Assembly (NCBI RefSeq): GCF_000708205.1
Contig: NW_014575554.1
Location: forward strand, 372,001 to 436,000
Length of the DNA: 64,000 nucleotides
Direction of reading: 5' to 3'
Source: Mixia osmundae IAM 14324
Taxonomy: Eukaryota; Basidiomycota; Mixiomycetes; Mixiales; Mixiaceae
Position 1 is the first letter of the stretch; every line of letters starts with the position of its first letter. The notes under the pieces were generated by a model. It was not told the DNA's origin, searched no databases, and worked only from the letters and a program-made list of their open reading frames with translations. Of this stretch, positions 43,457-53,921 are shown piece after piece. The position numbers and the translations under genes were made by a program.

Positions 43457-46400
43457 TTAGATTGTCTCCTTAGCAGGGCTAGCCCCGCGACTCGCCGATG
43501 GCGAGGCGCGACGGCTTTGCAGCGGCGTAGCGATGTAGGCGAAGATGTCTGCGTCCGCATCGGACCCAAGTGCTAGCTTGCCGCCACCACCACTGAGACC
43601 CTGAAACACTCCATCTGAGAATCCGGGTGGTAGATAATCATCCCAGAATCTGCGCCATTCATGAGCAAGATCGATTGGGCGGAGCACATAACGCACCCTT
43701 TTTGAGACATGAGAACGTCCATAGACTGCGATGTGAGTGTAGACGCGTCAAGGCGGTCAGAAGACGTCATCTCCGTCTGCGCGAAGACGGGCTGGCCCTC
43801 GTCCTTCACAGGTACTGGCTCGCTATCAGCGCCAAAGACTGGCGCAGATGTGCCTCCTCCGAATGAAGTCGCCGACTCCGCGGTGCCGCGCGAGGGTAAG
43901 CGACTGTCGCGGGGATTGATCTTGTTCTGCAATAGAACGCGCAGGAACGAAGCGTAGAGTGCGGGAGTATGCGTGTCACTGACTGCGCAGCTCGCTAGCG
44001 CATCGGCTACGCCTCCTACGAGCTTCAGTGTTGCTTCTTCGTCGCACAAATGAGAGAATTGTGGCTTGATGAGTTTGAGCAGGAAGACGGCCGAGTAGGA
44101 GATGTAGATGAACTGGTTGTCTGGTGCATAGCGAAGGTGACCACTTGGCGCCATGACGTCCCGTGCAAGCTCGCACACTGTGGTTGCGAGCGTATTGCAG
44201 ACTGTCCAGAAGTAGGTCGTATCCGTGCGATCGCCATCTGCACTCATTGCATCATGCAGCGCAAAGCTCGAAAATTGCAAGCAGTCTATTTGCAAGTCAG
44301 CTGTGTCAGAGAATCAGATCGACTTACTCACAATAGGCGAAGAAGAGCTCGAGCATCACAGCGCGATATTGACCAAGCTTGGCTGTACAGATCGTTAGCC
44401 TGACACAAATCTGCAGCGACGGAGGTAGTGCTCACAAATGGGTTCACCTTTCGGCCGATTCTCGATCCCGATGCGTTGCCATTGTAATCTCCAAGCGTCC
44501 ATTTGCGCACGAAAGCCTTTGTAGATCAGCGGGCTGCACCAATGTCAGCATCGACGCAGCTTCCATAGAAGAAGCTCACTAATTGAGATGGGTATTGAGC
44601 CCTGATGGAGAGTTCTTATCCGAGTAGAGCGTCTCGAGAATGCGTGAGTGGATCCGATGCATCTCTACCATGCATGCCAGTCCGATATCGAGTGAGGAAG
44701 CGGAGCGATCTTTCCACCACGAGCCGGCATTGCGGATGATATAGTCCTCGTGTACAGACGAAGGCTTGCCACACTGTGAAGCGAGAGACCGGTCATTGAT
44801 AAAGCATGACAGCCATGTTCGTTCGCGATTGAGTAGCTCGCGCTCGTGCTGGATCTGGACCTCCTCATCAACTGAATCCGGCAACTTGACCGTCGACTTG
44901 CGGAATAGGTTGAGATCCGTAGCCATACGGATCGCTATGCCTGCAAAGAGCCAAGTACGATCCTCTTCGTATCGTTCGGCAGGCTGGAAGTTCCACAACG
45001 TCAAGAGAAGCAAACTTTGCACAATCTCGACGCTTTTGTATCCGCGCACAAGCACACTGCGAGCAGAGTCAGCGACAAGGTGTCGCTTTCGTGAAGCAGA
45101 CTTACTCGAATGCGATCCGACGAGCAGCTGACATGACCTTGCCGAAGAGCTCTGGTCGTTCAGTGTAAAAGCGAGCAGCTATTGCGCAGATGGTCGTAAA
45201 GAGTAGCGGAGACCGAGACGCAACGAGCGCAGGCGTGTGAAATGTTGGGTCGAGAAGGCACTGATGCATGTTGCAATGTTCAAAGAAGATCGAGAAGAGC
45301 TGTACCTCGCGCTGATCAGCAACGGCCTCTGGCGCATGAGCCACAGCCTGACCTGTACGACCTCTTCGATCGTGACGACCTTGTCAGTCAGTATGCTGGG
45401 CGGCATTCTCTGCTCGATCACGATCTTCCGGAGCGGCAGAATGTTCATCGGTCCGGGCTGGAACCAGTGAGGATCCGCCACGCCAGCGAGCTTTTTCGGT
45501 GCGCTGCCTTTCTCGTCGCTCTGGCCTTCTGCAGAGGCACCCTGGAGAGCAGGGTCCGGTCCGTCGTGCAAGCGGACCTTTGTACTTATCTTTTGCGCGT
45601 CGCGACTGATGCTATGCAGAGAAGCTTCGGCAAGCAAGCCAAGCGGATTGAGATTGTTATCGGGCAGTGAGTGCAGACGAGGCGAGACAGGCCGACTGAT
45701 TTGATCTGACCGTCTTGCGGAAGCATCTGCCAGCGCGAATGTGACCGCCGCATTCTCCTTGATGGCATTGGCGGATGCACTCTGCGCATCGTCTGCATTG
45801 GTTCTGCGTGGACCTTCATAGTCGATCCGCATGGCGTCGTCGTGGGGAGCGCCAGAGACCATGCCTGCGGCTGCCGCAAGAAGAGACGGATTGCTCGTAC
45901 TGATCGTCTTGAGCACGCTATCGAGGGTCTGTTCCATCTTCTTCATCGAGCGAGCCATTGCCTCTGTCTTGGTGTTCTTCCTCTTGCCTCGCTGTGAGGC
46001 TTCAAAGATACATTCGTGGCCGCCTGCTTGGCAGCGTTTGCAAGGCGGACCATGTTCCGCACCTACGCAGCGCATCTTGAGCCGGCGGCAGACCTGGCAG
46101 GCGCGTGAAGATCGACTGTTCTTGACTTTGCCATCTTTGCCGTTGGCTTTGGAGGCTTTTCCCTTTCCCTTGGCTTTGCTCGAGCCGTTGGCTTTGTGTG
46201 CGGAGGCAAGCGACGGATCAGATTTCTTGCGCTTCCTCGACCGAACAGAAGTGATGTGTTCTTCCTCCTCATCCTCCTCATCCTCCTCGTCCTCCTCGTC
46301 AGACTCATCTTCCTCCATGCTGTCCTCGTATTGCACACGCGAACTATCCTCGGAGATGGCTTGGGAAGCAGGCGACCTGCTATCGTACAGACGGTGGTAC

Positions 46401-46744
46401 TGCATCTCTGGCGAGCGCATGCCTGCTCGTCCGATCAACGGCGGTAAGCGTTCTGACCCAGGAGCGATGGGAGCGCCCATGTTAGGCGAATCGAGCTTGG
46501 AGTACATCTGCGAGCTGCTCGAGGGATTCGCATAGTAGTTCGCGGGAGCTGCGGTGTAGCGTGTGCCTGGGTAGAGCTGTGGCTGTATGTGAGCGGGTGC
46601 TTGAAAGGGCGACACTGTGGTTGGTCCGCTCGAGTTGCCGAGGTAGCTGCCGCCCGATCGCATGGGCGAGAAGGCGGGCTCGTGCTCCCTCGGTGGCTCT
46701 GGTGAGCCTCCCCGACTGTTCGAGCTGGGGTAGTGCCTGCTCAT
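43457..46744 (-). CDS. Zn2Cys6 fungal transcription factor with acidic tract
   Basis: Binuclear zinc cluster regulator. It starts MSRHYPSSNSRGGSPEPPRE at 46744; a Ser/Pro-rich N-terminal region is followed by an acidic run (EEDESDEEDEEDEEDEEEEH), a basic stretch, then the cluster RACQVCRRLKMRCVGAEHGP with CKRCQAGGHECIFEASQRGK. A coiled region MARSMKKMEQTLDSVLKTIS follows, then the fungal regulatory domain: FEHCNMHQCLLDPTFHTPAL, LLFTTICAIAARFYTERPEL, GYKSVEIVQSLLLLTLWNFQ, DRTWLFAGIAIRMATDLNLF and RERTWLSCFINDRSLASQCG. Several introns, all short. The last intron (about 43693-43647) corrects the C-terminal frame to SQKGFWDDYLPPGFSDGVF and ends SRGASPAKETI at 43457. About 1,000 residues. Target genes are unknown. 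Confidence 0.9.
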
Positions 46745-46992
46745 GGCAGCTCAGGTTGTCGTTGCAATGGCGGGCTCTGAGCGTGAGGCGGTGTGCCTCC
46801 CGCCGTTGAACTGCTGGACAGCTCCAATGCTGGCTCGAGTGAGGACCTTGTCTCAGCGGTGTCGGCTGCGAGCTTGACAGGGACTATAAAGAGGCCGAGG
46901 CCATGTTTTGTCCGCTGCTATGGGGAAGACGTCACGTCTCCTGACTGCTTGGCGTGTTGCAGATCAATTGAGTATTGGGCACTGAGACGTAC

Positions 46993-47293
46993 ATGAAGCC
47001 GACTGCAGCGCTCGCACGGGACCTGCAACCAGTACAGAAGCTAGCAAAGGGCTTCACACAGTGTTCCCAAGAGGTACAACGAGCCAGACAGGCTTCCATC
47101 GTCGGCTGAGGGATCACATCACAGGCTGCGATCTACGGACAATGCATCACTGCAAAGTACCAGGAAGTCGAGAAGGGCATGTGCAATCAAGAGTTCCTGG
47201 CTTTCAAGGACTGCGTACAGAAATCTGTGAGTGTCCAGGCTTGATACTCGATAGCAGGTTGTGATGAGGAAGCAGGTCGGACGAAAGTGGTGA
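46993..47293 (+). CDS. CHCH protein, NDUFAF8-like complex I assembly factor
   Basis: Small CHCH-type protein. The ATG at 46993 starts MKPTAALARDLQPVQKLAKG with FTQCSQE; an intron of about 51 nt leads to AAIYGQCITAKYQEVEKGMC and NQEFLAFKDCVQKS. The pattern Cys-x-Cys-x9-Cys (C...YGQC...GMCNQEF...DCV) fits NDUFAF8 (C17orf89), a mitochondrial intermembrane-space assembly factor for complex I. A candidate 31-nt intron then gives VVMRKQVGRKW with a stop at 47293; without it the end would differ. The last-exon splice is uncertain. Complex I presence in the organism is expected from this family, and is not otherwise tested here. Confidence 0.68.
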
Positions 47294-47303
47294 TCGTGTC
47301 GAG

Positions 47304-49505
47304 CTAAGTGAGCGCAGCGATGACAGTTCCGAAGCGTCTAGCTTCCGCTTCGGCGTCGACCAGACTCGATTCTTTGCCGAATTGCTTGGGCAGGAAGAGA
47401 TGGCTCTCTATCGCCACAGAGTCAGGTGCCGCGTGCCTCTTGCTTATCACCCACTGCGAGCTGCCTGTTCGCACGTATGATTCTGTCACTTGTGGTGCTC
47501 TGTCAGACATGCATTAGCACACGCGATAGCATTGTGCCAGGGGCGCACAGTCTCTGAAAATCCCAAACAGCACTGATAACATCTGCCTCTTGACCGCTAT
47601 GCTTATGACCTGACCATGATTGTGTCTTTTGCGGCCATCTCGTCGTTGTCGAGAGGCCGGTACCGGAGGCGATGATACAAGAGCGTCGATCGTATTCTGC
47701 CCTCTCGACATATGCGCGCTCTTTTGCCTGAAGTACGTCGTGCAGCTCCTGCGCAAGTTGCTTTGTTTGCAAATCTCCTTTCTCGTCGTCGTCTGAGACG
47801 ATGTATCCGAGCATCAAATAGTCGATCTGCATATCAAATGAGCGAGATGGTCACACGAAAGGAGTATGCGCACCTGTTGCCAGACTAATTCAGTACCTTG
47901 TGTCGAAGCAGAGTCGAGATGAACCCGTATCCGACCGTGTGCATCGTCCTCGATGATATCGGGTTGCGCGGCTTTCAGTTCTTCGCCGGTGTCCAGCTCG
48001 ACAGGCGATTCTATGCTCTGTTCTTTGAAGGGCTCTGGCTCGAGCTGATCATCAGGCGCAACCTCGGCAGGCTCCGCAATGATGCTGTCTTTTGGCGAAT
48101 CTTTGAATCGGCTACTGATATGATTGGCAACCGTCGAGCTCGACTCGGAAGCCGTCTCATCGTCACTGTCCTCTCCGACTACTCGCCGCTGCAGCTTCTG
48201 GTCTCGCAGTGCATCGGCAATAGCAGCTTCGTCCACTTCCACCACATCTGGGCCCTCCGTACTCTCATCGTTCTTACCGTTCTCTCGTGCGATGGCGGGA
48301 GACGCCCGACCTTTGCCCCAGCTCATCGATCGAATCCATCCTGAGCTCGCTTCGGGAGGTGGCGTGGACGCGTTCGATGCGTCTCGGCTACCCATTCGTG
48401 TGACTTTGGCGATTGTGGACATGCTGGGCACATATTGGCCGACAGCATTGAGCGAGCCGCCTAGGCCCAGGGTCGGCACTGTCCACTTTGACGTTTCTTG
48501 TGATTCTTGGGCGGTCGCAGCAATCGCTTCCGCTTTCAATTTGGTCTTGCCCTCGTCCAGCGGCGCAAGTGGGTGGGGTGCAACCGATTGCAATAATCGC
48601 ACAAGTGCCGAAATTTCGATAGGCGTGCAGGACTGATCCGTTGGTAACAGGACGACTCGGTTGCGCCATAGTGCAAAGCACCCACGTCCGCATGACAGTT
48701 TGTGCAGAGCCTCGCGCAGTTTCGCATGTTCTGCGAGCGCAGTAAGATTGAGTGACCGGCCTTCTGCGCCAGAAAGAGACGACAGCGGCAATGCGTTGAT
48801 CTGAGCTAGATACTCAGAAGAGCCCAGAAGCGATTGCTCGATGTTCCATTGAGCGAGCCATATTGTATAGAACAGCTTGAGCAAAGCTTCGAGCGTAGCG
48901 CGTCCTTGACTGTTGAGCAGTTTGGCAAAGGTGCCGTTGCGTAGCTGTCTCTCGCGTCAGAACCCCTTGTCGATGAGAAGCGGTGCCTGTACCTTAAAAT
49001 CACGATAGCTGGCGTGCAGACCGCGCAGGAGAGCCTCGTCTTCGAGTCCCTCGTCGAGGGCAACAGTGGGCGCATTGGATCCACTTCTGCTAGCTCGGCA
49101 GGGCAAGTCAATGGCCTGTCATGAAGTAAGCCAGCGTGTTGAACAGCGCGCATGAGCGTACAGCATGGAGCCAATAGCCCGGTTCAGGTTCGGCAAAAAT
49201 CATGCGTTGTCGCGCCGAGTGGACACTCTGCACAGCTTGATCTGGCCGAGACATCATCCTGCACTTTGCTTCAGAAATCTAAGATATAGGTTGAATTCGA
49301 TGGAGTGTGACCTCGTGAAGTCGACCATGCCTTGCGCTAGCCCAATCCGACGCTGCTGGCGTTCTTGTGCCGAAGTTTGAGATACATGGTAGAAAAGCAC
49401 ATCGTGACGAGTCTCGTCGTCTTCGGTGGCTGTGCTCGGTCTGGGCAGGTCTCTGTTCCATATGGCGAACCAGCTCAGGCTAGGGAAGGGCAAGCTGGCC
49501 GACAT
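47304..49505 (-). CDS. CCZ1: Ccz1, subunit of the Mon1-Ccz1 Rab7 GEF
   Basis: Part of the Mon1-Ccz1 complex that activates Ypt7/Rab7 on late endosomes, vacuoles and autophagosomes. The first longin-like domain starts at 49505: MSASLPFPSLSWFAIWNRDL, DVLFYHVSQTSAQERQQRRI, GLAQGMVDFTR. Later exons give MLKLFYTIWLAQWNIEQSLL, LREALHKLSCGRGCFALWRN and a long acidic central insert. The C-terminal exons include DYLMLGYIVSDDDEKGDLQT and QVTESYVRTGSSQWVISKRH with SSLVDAEAEARRFGTVIAAL ending at 47304. Exon borders around 47830-47510 are approximate. The order of N-terminal longin, insert, and a C-terminal 'W-V-I-S-K-R' strand is that of fungal Ccz1. Confidence 0.8.
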
Positions 49506-49751
49506 CGTCGCCGCCGCCAGCTGGATGATCGATAATCGACGCGTCGTTCTGTCTCGTTCGTTTGCCTATCTCTCCCTCGAATCTTTCAACGACGCTAAAG
49601 GCTTCATCACTGACTCTTTCACCATCGTATGCTCTCGCGCTTACCCTCGTATGGTGTGCTGAGCTGTGTACCGCTTGCAGCACTGTCAACGCGACAGAAC
49701 ACGCTCTGACGAGCACCCAGGCACGACGCCAATAAACAAAACATAGACACC

Positions 49752-51140
49752 ATGCGGGCAGCTCTCTGTCTCGCACTTTGCATCACCCTAGCAGCGAGCC
49801 ATGTTTGCGCTATGTCTGCCCAAGCAAAACATCTCCGCCGGACAAGTGTACAGGCACACATGTCCAAAAGAGCTCACAAAGCGGCATCTCATCACGCAGC
49901 AAGCAAAGCCAAGAAGTCTGCCAACAAGACCAGCAAGAAGAAGAAGAAGGTGACGAAGAAGAAGCCAATGCCGAAAACAACGAAACACAAGCCTACACCG
50001 GCAAAGACTGCATCCGTCAAACATACCACCACGATGACTAGCAAGGTCGAGACACCCAGCACTGTCAAATTTACGAGCACTAGCACACACACCACGACTA
50101 CTACGACAAGCACGACAGCAACTTCCACGTCCACTGTTGTCCAACGATATGCGCTCAATCAGACATGGGCAGGCAAGAACTTCTTCGACGACTGGGATTT
50201 CTTCTCGGACGCAGACCCCACGCACGGCATCGTCAATTTCCTCAACGAGTCTGCCGCTTTCGATGCCGGGCTGGCTTACATCAATTCCGCAGGCAATCCT
50301 GTACTCCAGGTCGACGCCAATACGACGCTTCCGCTAGGCGTCGGGCGCAATTCTGTCAGAATCATGTCAAAGACTGGCTTCGAACGCGGTCTGCTCATTT
50401 TCGATGCGCTCAAAATGCCCTATGGCTGTGGCACATGGTGCGCAACACTCTCTTTGCGTCTACCTACCAGCATGCTGACATGCAAGCGCAGGCCTGCTTT
50501 CTGGCTCCTCGGTGACCCTACTTACCCATGGCCAACGCAAGGCGAGATTGACATTGTCGAAGGTGTCAATCTCAATACGGTCAACCAGATGACGATCCAT
50601 ACTAGCGATGGCTGCACGCTCCAGACTCCAATGAAGGCTACTGGCAATATCGTCGCAGTGACGGACTGTAACGCGCTAGAGAATGACAACACCGGCTGCG
50701 GTGTGCAAGACACACGCACGAGTTCGTATGGTGCACCTTTTGCCCAAGCTGGTGGTGGTGTTTTCGCGACTCTCATCGATGATTCTGGCATCGCCGTCTG
50801 GTTCTTCACACGCAAAGCCGTTCCTGCGGATATCACTTCGGGCAAGCCGACGCCGAGCAAATGGGGCCTACCTGCTGCATACTACAATTCATCGACATGC
50901 CCCCTGGACACTTTCTTCGGACCGCAGTATATGATCTACGACATCACTTTAGGTGCGAATGCTAAAGCTTCTCACGAACATTACTGATGCATCGTCGGCG
51001 CAGGAGGCGACTGGGCAGGAGGCGCTTACCCGTGGTCGGGCTGTCCTGGCAATATCACGTCGTGTGTAGCAGATCCTACCAATTTCGAAAACGCCATCTT
51101 TGAAACCAAGTCGATCAAGCTCTACACACTCACTTCATAG
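49752..51140 (+). CDS. secreted GH16 beta-glucanase with basic/Thr-rich linker
   Basis: Glycoside hydrolase family 16 (mixed-linked or beta-1,3-glucan-active). A signal peptide (MRAALCLALCITLAASHVCA) is followed by a very basic, Lys-rich segment (KAKKSANKTSKKKKKVTKKK), then a Thr/Ser-rich stretch (TSTSTHTTTTTTSTTATSTS) and the catalytic module: YALNQTWAGKNFFDDWDFFS, PHGIVNFL, SVRIMSKTGFERGLLIFDAL, PAFWLLGDPTYPWPTQGEID and the active-site motif GEIDIVEG (E-x-D-x-x-E), then VNQMTIHTSDGCTL. Introns at about 50448-50501 and 50954-51003 are removed; the end reads GDWAGGAYPWSGCPGNITSC and IFETKSIKLYTLTS at 51140. GH16 'laminarin/lichenin-type' enzymes remodel or degrade glucan. Confidence 0.9.
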
Positions 51141-51220
51141 CACCTGCACGTTTCACGCTCTTGTATCAGCTTTGGTATCATGCATGTCTGTATCAACAAC
51201 ATCCAACCGTCTCACAAGTG

Positions 51221-52520
51221 TCAATCTCGCATCCGAGCGGGTATGAAGCGGCGCAGCACAAATTCGCGCACTGTGTATCGTTGCAAGCATGCGGGTGATC
51301 GTAATTCGTCTTCAGTCAGATTCGGTATCGTCACATAAGCAAGTACAAGCGTCTGCGAGGATGGGATGAGTCATTGCTGTGGGGCAGAGGGACAGGGGGT
51401 ATACCTTCTTGACGCCAGAAGTGACCCTGTTGACGGTCGCGAGCCATCGCCAGCTCGTGCTCGTTTCCTCGATCGAGTCCATATCGGGCCGCGTAGTCTC
51501 ATAGGAAGGCATGACCAGCACAGAGAATCTGTGTGACCTGATGAGCATGAACAGCAACTCCGTATACACGGCACAGCCTACTCTGCGTGAGTTCCAACGG
51601 GACCCGCTCCGCCTGTGAAGGAGCCATCCGCACCTCGGTAGAGCAACCAGTCGACGCAGAACTTTGTGCCCGATCGGCAGACCCAGCCCAGTGAGCGATA
51701 GTGGTGGTAGGTGACATAAGACAGTATGAACGGGTTGTCTGCTCGGAGAGGCTCCCGAAGGTCACCCTCGTCCCAAGGCTTGGGCGGCCGACAGAACAGA
51801 TCCCAAGCTTCGATGATACTCAGATTCTCGTTCAGTTCGGGGTGCCGTAGGGTGATACTGCCTAGCGCGAAGAGCAGAAAGAAGGCTTCTTCGCGCTGAA
51901 GTTGCAGATGCTCGAGATTGTTGCGCGTGTAGTCGAGGTCCTCTCTCCTCAGCACTTCCGCAGAGGGTCCTGCAGTATGCTCGACGATAGGTGCGGCTAC
52001 TGTTGGCCCTGATTCGAGCAAAACAGGCTGACCAGAGGCAGCAAGGGCTTTCTCTTTGGCCTTGTTAATCTTCTCCACGCGTCGCTCTTTCCGTCTCTCG
52101 GCGGTGACTTGCTCAGCCGTAAGGACTGTGCAGTCTGTGCATCAGTGATAGCCCCGTACCAGATGTTGAGGTCATATTTGCACCTTTTGAGCCAGTCAGA
52201 CGAGCCTGTTCTCTCGCCCACCATGAAGGTTCACTGCGAGAGTAACTGCCCTTTCCAAAGAAGCCTCTCCGCCAGAGCGCCCAGGCATCCGTCTCGTTCG
52301 TCACCCACAGTGAAGCTGTACAATCATCCCAGACAGCTTCGGGGCACTTGAGGAGACGAGATGAAGGAGGTAGGTGGGTGAAGAGACCGACGATGCTCGA
52401 GCGGAATGCCAAGGTTGACTGGCGAGTGAGTGGTACGGGATGGCCGTAGGCTAGCGCCTTGAGGAGATTTGTCCTCTTGCCGGCGAATGGGACTCCTCCC
52501 GTTGGCGGAAGCTCCTCCAT
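51221..52520 (-). CDS. SEN2: tRNA-splicing endonuclease subunit Sen2
   Basis: Catalytic subunit of the heterotetrameric tRNA-intron endonuclease. The ATG at 52520 starts MEELPPTGGVPFAGKRTNLL; the N-terminal exon has GHPVPLTRQSTLAFRSSIVG, FGKGSYSRSEPSWWAREQAR. Then comes a linker and the nuclease domain: YTRNNLEHLQLQREEAFFLL, WDEGDLREPLRADNPFILSY, VTYHHYRSLGWVCRSGTKFC and VDWLLYRG. The catalytic Tyr (in LLY), the His in THAE and the Lys in SGVKK-TLVLAYV are all present. Introns at about 51590-51545 and 51405-51350 yield SHRFSVLVMPSYETTRPDMD and TLVLAYVTIPNLTEDELRSP with the end FIPARMRD at 51221. At least four exons. Divergent from mS23, 123 bp apart. Confidence 0.92.
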
Positions 52521-52643
52521 GGCCTGGGAAAGCCCTTCGAAGGACGGACGAGTCAACGTTGACTTTTCTTGGGCAGGCGGGTGCCACGTCAGTGCGAATC
52601 TGCTCGCTGCTGCTGGTCAGACGAGGACGACGAGTTGGGGAAG

Positions 52644-53784
52644 ATGCCTCGAAGACTGGCCACACTGGTCCCTCAGACGGCCTCGCAGCTCTCACGAGCA
52701 GGGCTCATCCCTCGACCAGCATGGCTCACACCCGTCACGCAGCACCCGCCCGCGCCCTCGCTCGTCAAAGAGCCAGTCCTCCGAAGTAACGACGACCTGC
52801 CTCTGTCACTCCAGCGAGCCTATGCAGGCGTACAACGCAAAGGCGCCCTGATGGCCCAATCTACTTCTGCAGGGGCCGACAGACCGGCGAGGCAGCTGGA
52901 TGGGATGAACCAGAGGAGGAGAGCGAGACGATCGGAGTTGAGGATGCCCAAAATTCGTCCGATGCCGATTGCCTACCCCATCCAGGACAAGATTCGATCA
53001 CAGTTCTACATCGATCATCCTTTCGAATCCTGGCGAGCGCAGTCCTTTGTCGAGTCAGAGGTCGTCAATGAAGAAGATGAGGCTTGGACTCAGAAAGGAC
53101 TCGCTTGGTCAAAGTTAGCCCAGAAGACCCGCAATCCTCGTGCAGAAGAGTCTGTGCTGCCTCTTTCCAGCTCCTGAGAGGCTGACGTGTAGGAGCGAGG
53201 ACAGTGCAATACGCTTTGCGGCCCATCTGCACGAATCTCATAGATTGCCCCTCGCACGCGCCTACTCTGAAGCCTGCGCTCAGTATGCAGCCTTACGGGC
53301 AGCAAGAGCGACTGCCATACAGTTTGCGAGACGCGAAGCTCTGGCGTATACCCCTGCCAGGTCCAACGAGCTCGTCCTGGGTTCCAACACCCCTCGGGGC
53401 ACGCTCAATGCAGATCGATTCCTACCTGGCTACATAGACCGCGGCATCCAATCAGAAGGCAAGACCTTCGAAGCATGGAACGATCCCGATCTGTTCGGCG
53501 GCGCTGCCAGTCGGTCAGGCGACGAGTATCTCGGCAGAACGCTCACTCATCCTCGTCCCATGGTCGAAGGAGGCAAATTTGCCGGTGTGAAGGGCTACAT
53601 GGACGATCTGACGAACGTCAAGGAGAACGTGATCGAGGACCTCAAGGCCGAGCTGACGGAGGAGAGTGATAGCAAGACAGATGGAAGCAAGCGCACTGTG
53701 AAGAGCTACCTGGACATCCTCACCAGCCTGAGCAGTAGCCGTTCCAGCAAGCCACCCGCACCGGCCAAGCCTCTTACGAAGTAG
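52644..53784 (+). CDS. RSM25: mitochondrial small-subunit ribosomal protein mS23 (Rsm25)
   Basis: Mitoribosomal small-subunit protein. The ATG at 52644 starts MPRRLATLVPQTASQLSRAG, with LIPRPAWLTPVTQHPPAPSL and VKEPVLRSNDDL, as in the Rsm25 N-terminus. After a basic linker come MPKIRPMPIAYPIQDKIRSQ, FYIDHPFESWRAQSFVESEV and WTQKGLAWSKLAQKTRNPRA. A 46-nt intron (53147-53192) then gives SEDSAIRFAAHLHESHRLPL, ARAYSEACAQYAALRAARAT and AIQFARREALAYTPARSNEL, the family's C-terminal helix region. The sequence runs on with a charged C-tail, SYLDILTSLSSSRSSKPPAP, ending at 53784. The 'F-Y-x-D-H-P' and 'L-A-R-A-Y' blocks are landmarks of the family. Confidence 0.87.
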
Positions 53785-53921
53785 ATCTGTTGTATCTCTC
53801 TGCCATGGATGCGCGTCTCCGGCCAGAGTCTCGAGTCCGAGATGGCTAGAGATGACAAAGACGTCAAAAGTAAAGTCGCGGTTCGCGTCTCTTTGACATT
53901 GCGCTATCTAGCTCGAGCAAA

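Noticed and set aside
43573-43700. C-terminal frame NGADSGMIIYHPDSQMECFR of the Zn2Cys6 factor
   Set aside because: A phase-2 intron gives the alternative end FWDDYLPPGFSDGVFQGLSG, which is more protein-like; the first is the unspliced reading.
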